Shown in pieces: positions 35,801 through 47,800 of a stretch of DNA of 64,000 bases. Position 1 is the first letter of the stretch. Each line of letters begins with the position of its first letter. The translations under genes and the position numbers were made by a program. The stretch is from positions 179,644,792-179,708,791 of the forward strand of contig NC_068939.1 of assembly GCF_016801865.2 (NCBI RefSeq). Reading direction: 5' to 3'. The DNA comes from Culex pipiens pallens. Lineage: Eukaryota > Arthropoda > Insecta > Diptera > Culicidae. The notes under the pieces were generated by a model that saw nothing but the letters and a program-made list of their open reading frames with translations, was not told where the DNA came from and searched no databases.

Positions 35801-38800
35801 ATTGTTTTTAAAACTTCAACTGTCAAATTTGTATGAGTTATAACCTTGTTTACATTTTAAAACCAGCTATAAGGAGCCCGTGCGAATGGGGTTTTAAAGG
35901 TTCATTAATAAAAATCCAAGCATTTAGTTATGTTCCTCAGGGTTTTCTGAAAAAAAGGAAAAATAAAGAAAAGCTTTCAACATGATTGCAAATAATTTAA
36001 CAATTTTTAAAAGAATTAAGGAATCGCGTAAAAATATGTTTTTTTCGGGTCAAAATCCTTATAATTTTCAAAAAAAATCAGGAATTGGATATAATCTTAA
36101 AATATGAATATAAAAAATAAAAAATCTCAAATTGTCAGTATTTTAATGTTTTACAATATATAAATAGGCCAAAAACTAAATTAACAAAAATTTCGTTACT
36201 TTTCAAATAAAAAAACTTTTTGGATTCGACCTGATAAAAAGTTAAGCTTTACAATAAATTAAAATGAAGCTACATCAAGCAATTTTTTACGAAAAAAAAT
36301 GATAGGATATTGCAAAAATGTTAGTATAACCTTTAAAATATATATTTAAAAAAATACTACAAAAAACTATTGCAGGTTGAAAATATTTAAGCAATGAAAC
36401 AAAACGAAACAAAACAATAACTTTCAGATGGTCATAATTGATGAAATTTAGCTCTGATTTCAGAATGGAATCAGGCAGACCTTTATAACATTGTTAATTA
36501 GTTAAAAGATTTTGATTTATTTTTGGCCAAAGCGTCTGGATCTGGAAATTTTATTTTTTTTAAGAGTTGTGTTTTCAACTTTACACAAGTTTCCTTTTAC
36601 ACTTTTTTCTGATGATTTAAGTCAAACATAATTTAAATTCTTTTGATAATATAACAATATTATGAAGATCTGTGCAAAATCCATGTCATCATAATAAAAC
36701 AGTATTAATCTGAAGTTTTTTGAAATATATTTTTCATTCTCATAAAAATTAAATTAGTAAAAGGAATCGAATTTTGATTTGATTGCTCCAAACTTATTGA
36801 GCATAATTGATATAAAATGAACAAAATATTAAAATAAGATCAGATTTTTTTTCTAAGAACTATGCTTTTGATTTCCGACTTTTCCCGATTTATTTGTGGA
36901 TTTTGGCAAATTCCAGAGTTTTCCCGATTTACCGCCTGATTTGGCCACACTGCTAATACTATCTGAAAAAAAGATTAACTAAACATGATAAATCCATGTC
37001 CAAATTTTAAATCAAAACAAAAAGACAAAAAGGTTAAAATAAAGAAGTAAAGTTTTTCATAGAACTAAAGTAGCTCAAAGTGAGCTACTAAACACTGAAA
37101 ATTGATAAATTGCGGAAAAAATGGGTAGTAGAAGGGTAAAAAGTCTTTATGTTCAAGTTCGTTTTTATCACTGGATGTCATAATTGTTGGTAAAATGGTT
37201 ATATTTTGTATGCTCTATTTTTAAAGAAAACAGTACAATTGGTTGAGTCGCAAAATATAATATTACTTCTAATAAAAATAAAGTAGATTCTTTTTGGTTT
37301 CAGAAACACGATATTTTTATATGATGATATAGTGGACTCTCTGGCTGTCGATCTTCTCGATATCAATATTTCTCCAGCTGTCAATAAATTTTTCAGTCCC
37401 TTCAAATAGATTGCTTTGATTTTTCGTTCTATAATTTGATAACTCTCGCTCTCGCCGGTCCCTTCAATATCGACAACGAGAGAGTCCATTGTAGTCTAAG
37501 TGTGAGCCACCCTATTTCATGTCCGATCCTTTTTGGTACCATTTCGCCCACCACTCCCACGTGTGTTTTTGTATGTATGTATGTGTATAACGCGTATGTG
37601 TGTGTGTATCGTGCTACTGTAAATAGCTGTTTTCGTTGGCTTGATGGTTTTCCGGCGACATTTACGTGTTAATATTACAACATTTCTTTGTCTGGTCCCT
37701 ATGCCTACTCTCTCTCTCTCTCTCTCCCGGATGACAACGACTCCGACGACGACGATGGATCTAACCAAATAATACACCCGGGATTAGGCGCCTGTTATGC
37801 GGAGTTTGGCGTCCGGGTGCCACACACTTCCGGTTCGGCGTACATGTACTCCTACGTCTCGGTGGGAGAGTTTGTGGCGTTCGTTATCGGGTGGAACATG
37901 ATACTAGAATATCTAATTGGTAAGTTGGATTTCTGTGCTGGGTTGATTGGGGATCTTGGTATGATATGAGTTTTTTTTTTTGCTTTTGTTCTTCATATTA
38001 TTTACATGACATGACATGACGTCGCTTTAACTTCTTGTTATCGATAACAATGATCATTAAGGTACTTTAAGTTGGAAAAATAGCTACTTATTGAACTATT
38101 ATGTTTTTGAAGCATTTTTCGCTTGAAATCTAATGATTGAGAAATAACCCTAAAAGTATTCAAGTTTTTTGGTATTCCGAATGAATTCCGTTTTTTTTAT
38201 TTTGCACAGTTTTTTCCAGCAAATTTTCAATTTCAGCTAATTTTGACGATTTTCCGACTTGAGTTGCCAGCCTGGGTAGCTTGCAGATATATTAGTGAGG
38301 GTTGCAGATCGCTGTCAAATTGACACAAGGTCAACATTTTTTAGCGTGCATCTTTCATATTTTGATAAAAAGGCGTTCATTGAACGTAGCAATATTAGGA
38401 TGACAATTTCTGTGACTTTTCTTTCTAGTGAGTGTAGACAAGAAAAAAATAATCTTGAAGGTCAAACTGGAATACTGGAAGAAGATGCCGGAAAATTTAC
38501 ATGCGTATACAAAATATAAAACTTCCCCAACCAAGTCTTGGAATCGAGTATGAAGTTATGAACTTTCCAACTTTTCTGTTTCTCTTACGTTTAAGATGTA
38601 CCTTTTCTGCTCAACTTTACCTTATACCTAAAGGCTCAACTAATCGACAACATAACCCGTAATGGAATCTACTCGTATAAAAAGCTCAACACAGCTGCTT
38701 TCAAAGGAACATATCTTACGGTCTGTGTGTGTGTGAGTCTACGAGGGAGCCTGCTAAATGGATATCCGATCCCTTTTAACCCAAGGCAGGTCTGCGGAAA

Positions 38801-41800
38801 CTGAAACTGTAAACAGCGCCTGTTGCTCGTAACACACTTTTTCCACCCAACCACCACCCCCACCCTCGAAGGGGGAAAATGACCAATTTACGGCGAGTCT
38901 GTAATAACGGCAAGAATTTTCCTATTTTTTTAGATCTAGATTAAGTGCATTTCCCCTTACTCTAGGTAGAATTACAAGTGGTGTTCTCCTCGGGTGCGAA
39001 AGTGTATTCAGCCATAGAAGCTCTTTTTTTTTACTTCTTTTTGAGGGAAACCCTTTGAAGAAAACAGAATACTTTTATAGAAAAAGCTTACGACACAAAA
39101 GCCCACCTCAGACAGGTGGTTTTTTGTATGAATTTTAAATAGAATCAACGGTGAAAATTAACGTACCAATTTGATACTTAAAAATAAATTAAACGTTAAA
39201 TAAAAAAAACGCTTTTTATCAAAAGATATAAAAAACACTTTCTCAAGATTTTCCACCACTTTTCCTGACACACGTTCGCTGATTTTCTGCTGCATGGCCG
39301 TGGAAGGAACGCAAAACAACAAACTGCCACTTGGAAATTATTCATGACATGCAGCAGAATCCCGGCTCTCTTGAATGCATTCGCCCCACGTGTTTTTTTA
39401 AAAAAAAAAAGGCTTTGAGAGAAAATTGGTACGTGCCTGAGTGTGTGGGTGGGTTCGTCGCCATCGTCATCGTCCGCCGGGCGGCCACAAAAAGACTTGC
39501 CAACAATTAGCAAAATAAAAAAAGGAACAGGGGAAAAATCTCTTTTAAAGGTTAAAGAATAACTTTTTTTTTTGTCTTTTGGTGGGAAAATGGGCTGGTA
39601 AAAGCAGCTGTTTTGATGCGGGGTTCTGATGGAATATTAAATTTGCTTCCAGTTTGCGCATCGCGTTTTTTAAAGTCATTTTGGTGAGCAAGGCAAAACA
39701 AAAGTTCTATAAAGATCCAAGCACTGTTGTTTTGATAAAAGAATGCACTTAGGTATATTAGAAAACAACTTCCATATGGTTATTTAAAAAAAATTGACAA
39801 ATTTGATTATTTCCTTTCGTCAACTTGTCGTAATTGCAAGGTGTGTCAAAGTGGCACGATCTGATCGGACTAAATTTTATATGAAGAGTGTCAACACTGT
39901 ACGGAGTTTTAATAGTTTTTGCTCAATATCTCATGAATGCAATCGAAAAATTTGAAATTTTGTCCAATTACTCATAAATATTTTCATTGAAAAGTTGATA
40001 TTCAAATCTAAAAAAAAAAACAGATAAAAACAAAAAAAAATCATCGCTAATGTAGTTTCTGGAATGAAACATTTACATTTTTACCCCTGACTCAAGGTTT
40101 CAAAAACACCCAAATAGCAAAAACTGGACATTTGGTATATTGGCCCTTTTCAAAAAAAAAATATATAAATAAATAAAATACTGCAGAGATGTTCATCGTA
40201 ATTTCTCGATCCAAAATCAAGATTTCTGGATTTCTCAACGGTAACTCGCGATTTAACGATGGAAAAATTTCAAAAATTACATGAAATAAAAAAAAAACAT
40301 TGAAATTTAAAAATAATATAAAAATAGAATCATTTTTTGCTAAATAACAAAACTACAATAAATATCAACAACAATAAAAATTATAACAAATACATCACCA
40401 AACAAAACATACAAAAAATACAAAAATTACAAACAAAACAAAAGATATAAAAATTAAAAAAATTAATGCAAAAAAAAACAATACAAAATTAAAAAAAATT
40501 ACAAAAATTACAAAAATTGCAAAAATTACAAAAATTACAAAAATTGCAAAAATTACAAAAATTACAAAAATTACAAAAATTACAAAAATTACAAAAATTA
40601 CAAAAATTACAAAAATTACAAAAATTACAAAAATTACAAAAATTACAAAAATTACAAAAAATTACAAAAATTACAAAAATTACAAAAATTACAAAAATTA
40701 CAAAAATTACAAAAATTACAAAAATTACAAAAAATACAAAAATTACAAAAATTACAAAAATTACAAAAATTACAAAAATTACAAAAATTACAAAAATTAC
40801 AAAAATTACAAAAATTACAAAAAATACAAAAAATACAAAAATTACAAAAATAACAAAAATTACAAAAATTACAAAAATTACAAAAATTACAAAAATTACA
40901 AAAATTACAAAAATTACAAAAATTACAAAAATTACATAAATTACAAAAATTACAAAAATTTCAAAAATTACAAAAATTTCAAAAATTTCAAAAATTACAA
41001 TTATTACAAAAATTACAAAAATTACAAAAATTACAAAAATTACAAAAATTACAAAAATTACAAAAATTACAAAAATTACAAAAATTACAAAAATTACAAA
41101 AATTACAAAAATTACAAAAATTACAAAAATTACAAAAATGACAAAAATGACAAAAATGACAAAAATGACAAAAATGACAAAAATGACAAAAATGACAAAA
41201 ATGACAAAAATTACAAAAATTACAAAAATTACAAAAATTACAAAAATTACAAAAATTACAAAAATTACAAAAATTACAAAAAATACAAAAATTACAAAAA
41301 TTACAAAAATTACAAAACTTAAATAACAAAAACTGCAAAAATGACAAAAAATGATAAAAAAGGACAAAAATGACAAAATTGACAAAAATTACAAAAAAAT
41401 ACAAAAAATTACAAAAAATACAAAAAATACAAAAAATACAAAAAATGCAAAAAATACAAAAATTACAAAAAATATAAAAAATATAAAAATTACATAAAAT
41501 ACAAAAAATACAAAAAATACAAAAAATACAAAAACTACAAAAATTACAAAAGTTAGAAATTATACAAAAATAACGAAAACTTAAAAATTACAGAAAAAAA
41601 CTTCAAAAATCTCTTGAATTTTTGAACTTTCATTTTAAAAAAAAAATAAAAAAGTTTAAAAATTGAATTTACGAGCCATGGTTTCATTTGAATGAAAAAA
41701 TGTGTTTTAAATGCATTATACACCTGTCTAGTTGTTTTGCAATCATTAGTTTCCAAAATATCTAAGTATTGACGAATTTTTGTTTTCGCAAAAAAAAGTT

Positions 41801-44800
41801 TTTGCGGTTCTGTGCTTTGGAACTCCATAAAAATTCAAAATATTTTAAATCCAACCCAAACATGCTAAATACGATTATCAATGCAGAAATAGTAGTTTAT
41901 GCAACAAGTTGCAAAAAGAAGATTTTTTCAGCACGAGTCGTACATTTATCCAACGAGGTTCACCGAGTTGGATAAATACGACGAGTGTTGAAAAAATCAA
42001 GTTTTGCAACGAGTTCCATACAACATTTTTTGCAATTCCGAAAACACCCATTGAGTGAAATTTTAAGTCAAATTGTCATGTATTTTTCCAATAAATCGTT
42101 TAAATTTAAAAAATGTTGAAAAGTTTTACTTTTCGAAACAAGTGCTGAAAAGTTCAACTTTTCAGCACTCATTTCAGTGCTGAAAAGTAGAACTTTTCAG
42201 CATTTATTTGAAAAGTGTTGCTATTCAATTCTGTTATTTTTGGTAGGAAAAAGTAGGCCGTTTCATTTCTTCAGAAGGACAGGAAAAGTTGACAGTTTCA
42301 CAGCGGAATTGCAAAAAATGCATTTAAGATTGTTTTCAGTTGATTTAACTACTGTTTTTTTTTTTTAAATTTGGAAGTTTTTTGAAAATATATTTGTTTT
42401 GCCCCCTGCTTTTTCAGACAAATTTTGAAGGGGGGGGGGGGGGGGGGGCGACATAAACTTTGAAAAATATTTGCAACGGCCTTAAAATCTTTGAATTAAA
42501 ATATATTTTTTTTGTGTTTTTGTGAAAAAAATGCCACATTTTTAAATTTAATGTTTTTTTTCGAATCTGAATGACATGTCGTAATATCGTGGCAATGTTA
42601 CCATTTTTTAAATCAACAGCTTCAAGAGAATGATAAACAAATGAAGTTATATGGTTTGAATATTTCTGTAATTTCGAAATCAGCTCACATTTTTAAAATT
42701 AAATATATATGATACAATTTTTGAAATAATGTTTCGAACAACTGCTTTGAATAAAACATAAAAACCATCGATTACCAGTTTCAGGGAAAAATGCTCAACT
42801 GTGTACCAAACGTCCAACTCATAAATGAGTCATGTCATGAACTTTACAAATCATTGATGTTTATTGTTCCTGGAATAAACTCCCCCGCACCGGAAGCGAC
42901 GGCTGTAATCCTCGATGGTTCCAATCGAGCCCTGACTTTAATTTCCCGGAATCGTTTCCACGCGCTCAAAGTGTTGTCGATTGACTAATTGGGACGGTGG
43001 CGCCGCCGTCGTTTCCGGCGCGAATAACAAAACTTTTAGCATTAGATGACAAAGACAATAGCAGGATAGGTTTGAGAAAAAAAAACCACACCACAGTGAA
43101 ATATTGCTCAAAGCCTTCAGGGTTCAGTTCGGTTCACTTGTTTCGCCCAAGATATTTGGCCATGAAATCGAAACTGCGCCGTCTGCGGCGGCGGAGGCAG
43201 GACAACACAAGGTGATAAATAAGCAACAGCAAGATGTGCGGAGCACAGCTTCCGATCGATAAAGTGGGACTGTTCAGGAAAAGCTGGATGGTTGAAGGTT
43301 GGTACAGTTGTTCGGAATGTTAATTCTGACTGTGTTTTTGCCCTTAAGCAGTTTGTGTGATTTGAAACTTTTGACTTCGTGACATGGAAAAGTTTCGTAC
43401 GGCGAAGAAGAGTCTAATTAAAATTTGTCGAATAAAGATTTGCCGTGATTAATTGGGTTACGTTTCCGACATGTATCGTAAAAGTTTTTATTTTTCCTCA
43501 CTCCCTTCAGGTACGAGCGCGTGTGCCTGTGCGCTGAGTGCCAGCTTCGACTCGTTGAGCGGAGGAGTGATCAGCAAGAGCATAGGATCCGCCGTGGGGA
43601 CCATATTCGGTACGTATTGACCGGACCAACCCCCAGAGTTTTGACCAGCTGCTAACCAGGATTCAAATTTCGTCAACAGGTCGCCCGCCGGACTTCATCG
43701 CGTTCGGCATCACCCTGCTGATGACCTGCGTGCTGGCGCTCGGGGCCAGCAAATCGGTGCTCTTCAACAACGTCCTCAACACGGTCAACCTGGCCTCGTG
43801 GGTCTTCATCGTGACGGCCGGGCTGTTTTACGTGGACACCAACTCGTGGGTCGAGCACGAGGGCTTCTTGCCGTTCGGCTGGAGTGGGGTGAGTAAGAGT
43901 TTGGTGCGCCACGTGACAGTTTGTAGCAATTACAGCCCCGTCGGACGGTTTGCCGTCAAAGGCCACCCGCTGGGCGCGCACTGGAAACCCAGCCAGGCCG
44001 CACAGATTAATCATATTTATTGATTTTATGTAGCCCAGAGAGGGTGGGTGTTGTTGCTTCCGCAAGTTCGTGCTTGCATTTTTTTTGCTCTGTCTTGTAC
44101 AATACATCCCAGAATCAAGCCTCAGCAACCTCCAAAGCCAATTGAAAACTCTCCGCTTGTCTGTGGCGCCAGTTAGATTTTAATTATTTGTCTTGCGTGC
44201 CGCGAACTTGTTTGTTCAACCTGGCCGAGTGTACGACGACAATGTACTAAGGCGTAATTACCACCAACTTGTTACAGGTGTTTACGGGAGCGGCCACCTG
44301 CTTTTACGCGTTCATCGGGTTCGACATCATCGCGACAACCGGCGAGGAGGCGCACAACCCGCAGAAAAGCATTCCGAGGGCCATCGTCGGTTCGCTGCTC
44401 ATCGTGCTGTTCGTGTACGTGACGAGCAGCTTCATCCTAACGTTGACAGGTATGCCATAGATACTGGGTGGGGGAGAGTTGGGGGTTTGCCACAGGTAAC
44501 AGACGTACATTAACTTCATTTCTTGTTGGCCTATCTGCCATCAACTTAGTAGCTGTCACTTATTCAACCACTAACTTAATCATTATGAGTTCACCCAAGC
44601 TAGAAATTTCAAGCCCAATTTTCAAAATATTGTCATTAAAACCTACATTTTACCGAACAAAAAAAAACAAAATGGTTCGCGTAAAAATATCAATTTTTAT
44701 GATTGTTCGTGCAAGACGGTACTTCCCACCTACTTTTGTACTGATCAGAACAATAAAGCATTTCTGCCTCTTCGCGCTCTGGCCACCGTCCGAGACGGTT

Positions 44801-47800
44801 TGCTCAGCAGCCACACAAACGAGTTGTTTTATTCTTTTATTTGAAAGATTCTACGCGAAGACACAACGTAGGGAATTCGAAGTCAGCCCCTGGCTGAACA
44901 ATGCCTGATTCGGAAAAAATGACAAAAAATATTTTTAAAGTTTATAAGTTTCCCGTTTGATTGAAATTTGTTTATTTTTTAAAGAAATTGTGAAAACAAA
45001 ATTTAAAAAGAAGTTCCTCACATTATATAGTACTTTTATACAAACCAAACCTATCAATACAATTTTACTATTCTGTCTTTAAATAGGATTGTCTTCAAAA
45101 GAGCTCATAACCTTAAATTTGTTATGTTCATTTGAAAGGTCTTTCCATTATTCAACGAAGGATGAGTCGCTTGATGTATTCATACATAAACTTTGAAAAA
45201 TATTTGCAACGGCCTAAGTCACAAACATAGATTTTTGTGCAATTCCGTCGTGAAACTACTTACTTTTCCTGTAATTCTTGAACGACGAAATAGCCTACTT
45301 TTCTGTACCAAAAATAACAGAATCGAATAGCAACACTTTTCAGCACTTGTTTCGAAAAGTAACACTTTTCAACATTTTTTTGATTTAAACGATTTATTGA
45401 CAAAATACATGAAAATTTGACATAAAATTTCACTCAGTGTGTGTTTTTTTGGAATTACAAAAAATGTTGTATGGAAAAAAAAAACGAAGTTGACTTTATA
45501 GCTGTCGGCCACCATTGCTAGTACCAACCACTAGTGTCTTCCTTTTATCTACAAGGACTTCGCCGCCCTGGGCTCCTAAGTGTATGAAAGTATGGCACGG
45601 AGCGACGGCGCCGAATACCCATATTTACACAAAGAATTTTAGAGCGCCCGCCGCGGGATTCGAACCGGCGACCTCTGGATTATGAGTCCAGTGCGCGGTC
45701 CGATTGATCCACACGGGCGGGACAATGTTGTATGGAACTCGTTGCAAAACTTGATTTTTTCAGCACTTTTCGTATTCATCCAACTCGGTGAACCTCGTTG
45801 GATAAATGTACGACTCGTGCTGAAAAAATCCTCTTTTTGCAACTTGTTGCATAAACTACTATTTTTTACCGAATTCGGCACTTGAAAAATCGGTAGAGTT
45901 GAACAAAATTTTACCGAATATCTGTTGTATGATGAACAAAAGTGAGCTTCGTTACCGAATTCGTTAAGTTTTCAGTTTACCGAACCAAGCTGTTCAGCAG
46001 TTGAAAATTCGGTAAACTTTACCGAATTCAGTATAAAAAAAATCTAAGTGTGTAGTTACCTATAATTTTATATCGAGATGTCCCATGGAAGATTTATACG
46101 TAGTAATTTGCGTTCCACCTTCCTGATCAAGAATATGTTCGATACAAAATATTCTATCGGTGAAAATTGCGTTTTTCGGGAAAATATGTTTTTTTCATAC
46201 TAATGGAGACGCCTGGTACTAAATAAAACTTAAAAAAATTAAAGTCCTTTTACTAAGTTTAAGCTAACCAAAGGTAAAAGAAATGTAAGCAATTTTGAAA
46301 CAATAGGACATATAATGAGGCTTATTGACTGTTTGCTCATGCAAAAGGTTCTAGAGAAAATTCTAGTGACCAAAGCTGGTAGTTCTAGTGGGAAATTCTA
46401 TAACAATGCCAAGAACTCATTTGAAGATGCTTAGAATTATTCTGTAGTACTAGATCTAACTGAACTGATACAAATCTACAATCTGAACCTTTTGCATGCG
46501 CAAACATTGAAAAATTATTGGAATTTACTTAAGTCACCATGCGCCTCCTCCAGTACTTTTGATGCGAAACACATTTTTTTCCGAAAAAAAAACCAGTTTT
46601 CACCGATAAAATATTTTGAATCATTGATCAGGAAGGTACAACACAACTTTCTACGTATAAATTTTCCATGGGTCATCTAGATTTAAAATATTTTGCTGTA
46701 TTGATGAAGATTTGATTATGTCATTATGCCATTTTACATTATTGGTCCTTTCTCAAAAGTTTCCACACAAATTTGGGAGCTTTCCATGCAAAAATGATAT
46801 TTTTTTCGAAAATTTGTATTAAAACTTGAAATTGGGTCATACAAAAATGCCAAAATTTGTATGACCCAATTTCACCCCACAGGCCCAATGTCACCCCTGA
46901 TGACGGTACAATTTGAGAGAACCAAAAGAGCTGTTGCACCTCAGCAATCAGAAATATTCCAACCTTTGGAAAAAAAATGTTCAGACTAGAGCAACCATGG
47001 GCACCAAAAAATGGTGATTTTTAATTTAACTTTTTGTCACTAAAACTTGATTTGCAAAAAAACTCTATTTTTATTTTTTGATATGTTTAAGAGGACATAA
47101 AATGCCAACTTTTCAGAAATTTCCAGAATGGGCAAAAAATCTTTGACCGAGTTATGATTTTTTGAATCAATACAGATTTTTTCAAAAAAACGAATATTGG
47201 TCGCAAAAAATTTTCAACTTCATTTTTCGATGTAAAATCGAATTTGCAATCAAAAAGTACTTGAGTGAATTTTTGATAAAGTGCACCGTTTTCAATTTAA
47301 ATCCATTTTTAGGTGACTTTTTTGAAAATAGTCGCAGTTTTTCATTTTTTTAAATTAGTGCCCATGTTTTCCCACCTTTAAAAAAAATATTTTTGAAATG
47401 CTGAGAAAATTCTCTATATTTTGCTTTATTGAACTTTGTTGATACGACCTTTAGTTGCTGAGATATTGCCATGCAAAGGTTAAAAAACAGGAAAATTGAT
47501 GTTTTCTTAGTCCCACCCAAACAACCCACCATTTTCGAATGTCGATATCTCAGCAACTATAGGTCCGATTTACAATGTTAAAACATGAAACATTCGTGAA
47601 ATTTTCTGATATTTTCGAAAAAAATATTTTCAAAAATTTAAAATCAAGACTAACATTTCAAACGGGCCAAACATTCAATATGACGCTCATTTTAAATGTT
47701 AGTCTTGATTTAATTTTTTTGAAAATATTGTATATTGTAAGGTTTAGTGACAAAAAGTTAAATTAAAAATCACCAAATTTTTTGTTACCGTGTATCATTT

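Larger units (their letters stand above)
34217..37787 (+). other. Intron 2 (3571 bp)
   Basis: It contains the 1.5-kb element at 35451-36952 with a nested hairpin at 35765-35893. Near the 3' end there is a (TG)n/(TATG)n-rich patch (37571-37612) and a (CT)n tract (37711-37729). The rest is AT-rich and non-coding. Confidence 0.8.
37920..43510 (+). other. Intron 3 (5591 bp)
   Basis: It holds 9-bp satellite array 3 (40410-41545) and a large dispersed repeat (41610-42470) with an R1 insertion. 37920-40400 is mostly AT-rich with GC-richer patches near 38700-38880 and 39250-39500. The 42780-43500 segment is more balanced, with a GC-rich patch at 42880-43210, and could hold regulatory DNA. No additional exon is needed for frame continuity. 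Confidence 0.75.

Noticed and set aside
40489..41404. Open frames of up to 298 codons in array 3
   Set aside because: Satellite artefact inside an intron of the transporter gene.
43673..44513. Overlapping frames on both strands around exons 5 and 6
   Set aside because: They are shadows of GC-rich coding exons. The + strand frame that matches the transporter family has proper splice sites.
45646..45718. Possible tRNA-Met (CAT) gene on the minus strand
   Set aside because: The fold has mismatches in the T and acceptor stems, and it is joined to a SINE body with a target duplication around the whole unit.
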